64,000 bases of DNA, from NCBI RefSeq assembly GCF_024713975.1, contig NC_091096.1, positions 25,135,458-25,199,457 on the forward strand, in the 5' to 3' direction. Below are positions 62,047 through 64,000 of this stretch, piece by piece. This DNA comes from Paralichthys olivaceus (Eukaryota; Chordata; Actinopteri; Pleuronectiformes; Paralichthyidae). The notes under the pieces were generated by a model. The model saw only the letters and a list, made by a program, of their open reading frames with translations, was not told the origin of the DNA and made no database searches. Numbering within the stretch: position 1 is the stretch's first letter; each line of letters opens with the position of its first letter. The translations under genes and the position numbers were made by a program.

Positions 62047-62265
62047 GGAATATTCAATTCAATTCAATTTAATTTGTATAGCACCAAATTCATAATGTAC
62101 ATTATCTCAAGGCACTTTACGTAGAATGTCAAGACCTTACAATCAAAATATAGAGAAACCCAACAGTTCTCACAATGAGCAGCACTTTGGCGACTGTGGA
62201 GAGAAAAACTCCCTCATTAACAGAGAGAAACCTCTAGAACCAGACTCAATGTGGACGGTCATCTG
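62047..62265. repeat. LINE 3'-tail-like repeat
   Basis: AATTCAATTCAATTTAATTT, then CTCAAGGCACTTTACG, GAGAAACCCAACAGTTCTC and GAGAGAAACCTCTAGAACC, a frequent teleost LINE-tail motif order. Part of it resembles the minus-strand sequence near 16600-16790 of each array unit. Confidence 0.6.
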
Positions 62266-62710
62266 ATATCAGGTATTCTTGTTTCTTTTTATTTCTTCAG
62301 ATCAGTATTTCTCACTACTGTGGCTATTTGTGGAAATCCTTACTGCTCTCAACAAGGACATAATATTGGAAGGGAATCTCAACTCCTGCCCAGTAAATAT
62401 AATATCTACAAATTGATCAGAAACTGTTTCATATTTTCTAAATTATTAAAAAAACATAGAGTAAGTTACCATTACTACTTTGACTTCCTCCCATTCCCAC
62501 ACTCTCAGAATCATTTCTTCTTGACCCGTCTTGTCATAATATATTAAAAATACACAGCAAATAAAAACACTAATTATTTTAAACTAATAGGCAGATGCAT
62601 GATTAAGCCAGTTTGTGTTTAGTGTCAGATAATTAGTGTGAGTGGAGAATCAGAATTCTGCTCTTACTGATTTACAAGTGGAAAATAACAATATTATATG
62701 CTCTATCTAG

Positions 62711-62711
<1 letters not shown>

Positions 62712-62775
<64 letters not shown>
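62712..62775. repeat. GT microsatellite
   Basis: About 32 nearly uninterrupted GT/TG repeats. Confidence 0.95.
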
Positions 62776-62776
<1 letters not shown>

Positions 62777-63179
62777 CACAATAATCATGAACACATGTTA
62801 AAGCCAGAAATATCTTTTGATAGGTTTATTCAATGAAATAATAGTGAAATAAGAAAAATAAAACAACAACCAAATAATAAAACTGAATTTAATATTGATA
62901 AGTGAGTAATATATTGAAATAATGGAAACATGAACAAATGAAATAATGACAAAGTGGACTAATGAAACACTGACATTGATAATGAAATAACTAATGAATT
63001 ACAAATAAATGAGAAAGTTGGTGTAGTGTAACTGTTCGCTAAGTTGTGCACCAGGCTGTGCAGAGTGACGTACAGCTGCACCTGAAGGCAGCACGCAGGG
63101 AGCGCAGCAGCAGCGTGCTGACGTCACAGACGGACTTGCCTCCACCGCAGGAGAAACGTGAATCAGAGGATCAGTGATG

Positions 63180-63390
63180 GTCGGTGCTGCAGGTCTGTGC
63201 TGCAGGTCTGTGCCAAGGAGCGGACTCTTCCTCTTCACTCAGTTGCTCTCCTCTCGGTCTTACTCTGATCTCCTCGGTCTTCTCCGCCCGGAGCGCAGAG
63301 CGATGGGGGAATGATCATCACCGAGCAGCCTCCTCTTCCTCCCGCTCCTCCGGTTGCTCTCCCCTGACAGTCGTCGGAGCTCTGCCCAGG
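63180..63390 (+). promoter_or_regulatory. CpG-rich promoter/5' UTR of the right-hand gene
   Basis: Sharp rise in GC and CpG compared with the AT-rich sequence before it, with a duplicated GTGCTGCAGGTCT near 63183-63208. A tiny upstream frame ATG GGG GAA TGA lies at 63303-63314. The start site is not determined. Confidence 0.5.
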
Positions 63391-63460
63391 ATGTGGGCCC
63401 CGCTGCTCGGCCAGGCTGCGGTGTTTGCGGCCCTTGTGGCGCTGAGCTCCTGCTTGACAG
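63391..63460 (+). CDS. Signal-peptide exon of an unidentified secreted or membrane protein (partial)
   Basis: ATG at 63391 has A at -3. It encodes MWAPLLGQAAVFAALVALSS then CLT, a short N-region followed by a hydrophobic core and small residues: a typical signal peptide. The frame reaches a consensus donor ACAG|GTAAAG at 63460/63461, leaving phase 1, as is common for first exons of receptors and immunoglobulin-type genes. The open frame continues into the intron but looks non-coding there. Remaining exons lie outside the window. I do not recognise the gene. Dense minus-strand frames over this CpG-rich block are treated as shadows. Confidence 0.65.
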
Positions 63461-64000
63461 GTAAAGATCCGCCGCTGCTGCTGCCTGCAGAGCGGCCTGC
63501 GATGCTCCGCGATGTGCACTGCACCCCCTCCTCACTGAGGAACCCTCACGTCACTGGGGTTTGTCTCGTCATGGCCTTCTCATGCCTCTTTTGTAATTGT
63601 ATAATGTTTTGTAATGATAAATCTGAATAGGATGTAGCTCAGTTAATTATAGGCTGCAGACTTGAAGTAATTCTCCACTCAATTGAGTAGTTACTCAATT
63701 AAACAGCAGCTAAAATTGATTAGTTAATTGATTAGTTGTTTTAATTATTTAAGCAAAACCAGTCCAAGTAGTTCTCCAGTTGTGAAGGATTGCTACTTTG
63801 GGTTTTGAAGTTTTCTGTCACAATAAGCAATTTAAAGACATCATCTCGTAGAAAAAACACTTGATCTGTTTCTTATATTATATTTGAACTTAAATGTGTG
63901 TTATTTACTCCATGTACCAAGTGAGAGATTGTTCAAAATGAGTGCTGAAAGTATTAATCCATTAATTGATCATAGGTCATCAAATATAGATTCATGGTGT
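63461..64000 (+). other. First intron of the right-hand gene
   Basis: Returns to AT-rich sequence after the donor site; no further exon seen. Confidence 0.5.

Noticed and set aside
63235-63535. Minus-strand frames of 68-94 residues over the CpG-rich block
   Set aside because: GC-rich shadow frames opposite a promoter and signal-peptide exon; no family resemblance.

Overview
The window is nuclear DNA of a ray-finned fish, most likely a teleost. Genes are split by introns with GT..AG borders, the spacers carry repeats typical of fish genomes (TTAA-target and hAT-like MITEs, LINE 3' tails, an IS3EU-like transposon, CA/GT microsatellites), and the first two genes are the vertebrate neighbours TOP3B and PPM1F. 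All calls come from reading the sequence; no database search was run.

Layout. (1) 714-1951, + strand: the last three exons of top3b (DNA topoisomerase 3-beta), covering the zinc-finger and RGG-rich C terminus. (2) About 3160-12339, + strand: a complete ppm1f (PP2C-family Ser/Thr phosphatase) with a probable non-coding first exon and seven coding exons giving 437 residues. Its introns hold MITEs, including one nested pair, and its downstream region holds an hAT-like MITE and a truncated L1-type LINE with a clear 14-bp target duplication. (3) 16427-58045: the striking part, a head-to-tail array of nine ~4.1-kb units. Each unit carries one intact four-exon CXC chemokine gene on the minus strand (125 or 126 residues). 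The proteins are ELR-negative and resemble CXCL9/10/11 (the fish cxcl11-like group). Every copy has a TATA box and an ISRE (GAAANNGAAA); seven of nine keep a STAT-type GAS palindrome (TTCCCGGAA). This predicts interferon-inducible, CXCR3-ligand-like chemokines. (4) 58046-63180: repeat-rich spacer without a recognisable gene. (5) About 63180-63460, + strand: a CpG-rich first exon encoding a signal peptide of an unidentified secreted or membrane protein whose remaining exons lie outside the window.

The array is not uniform. Exon 2, which encodes the CXC motif and receptor-facing loop, exists in two forms. Type A is in units 1, 2, 4, 5, 6 and 8; type B is in units 3, 7 and 9 and has one extra codon, several replacements and a linked intron-1 deletion. 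Units 3 and 9 share the same solo LTR at the same site with the same 4-bp target duplication, so they descend from one inserted ancestor unit. Units 1, 4 and 8 share a different structural variant. The order of variants suggests that multi-unit blocks were duplicated by unequal exchange. The units end inside an hAT-like MITE that has a TTAA-type MITE inside it. In the last unit a 3.85-kb IS3EU-like DNA transposon, carrying remnants of an integrase-core transposase and a HECT-like ORF, sits inside that, giving a three-level nest.
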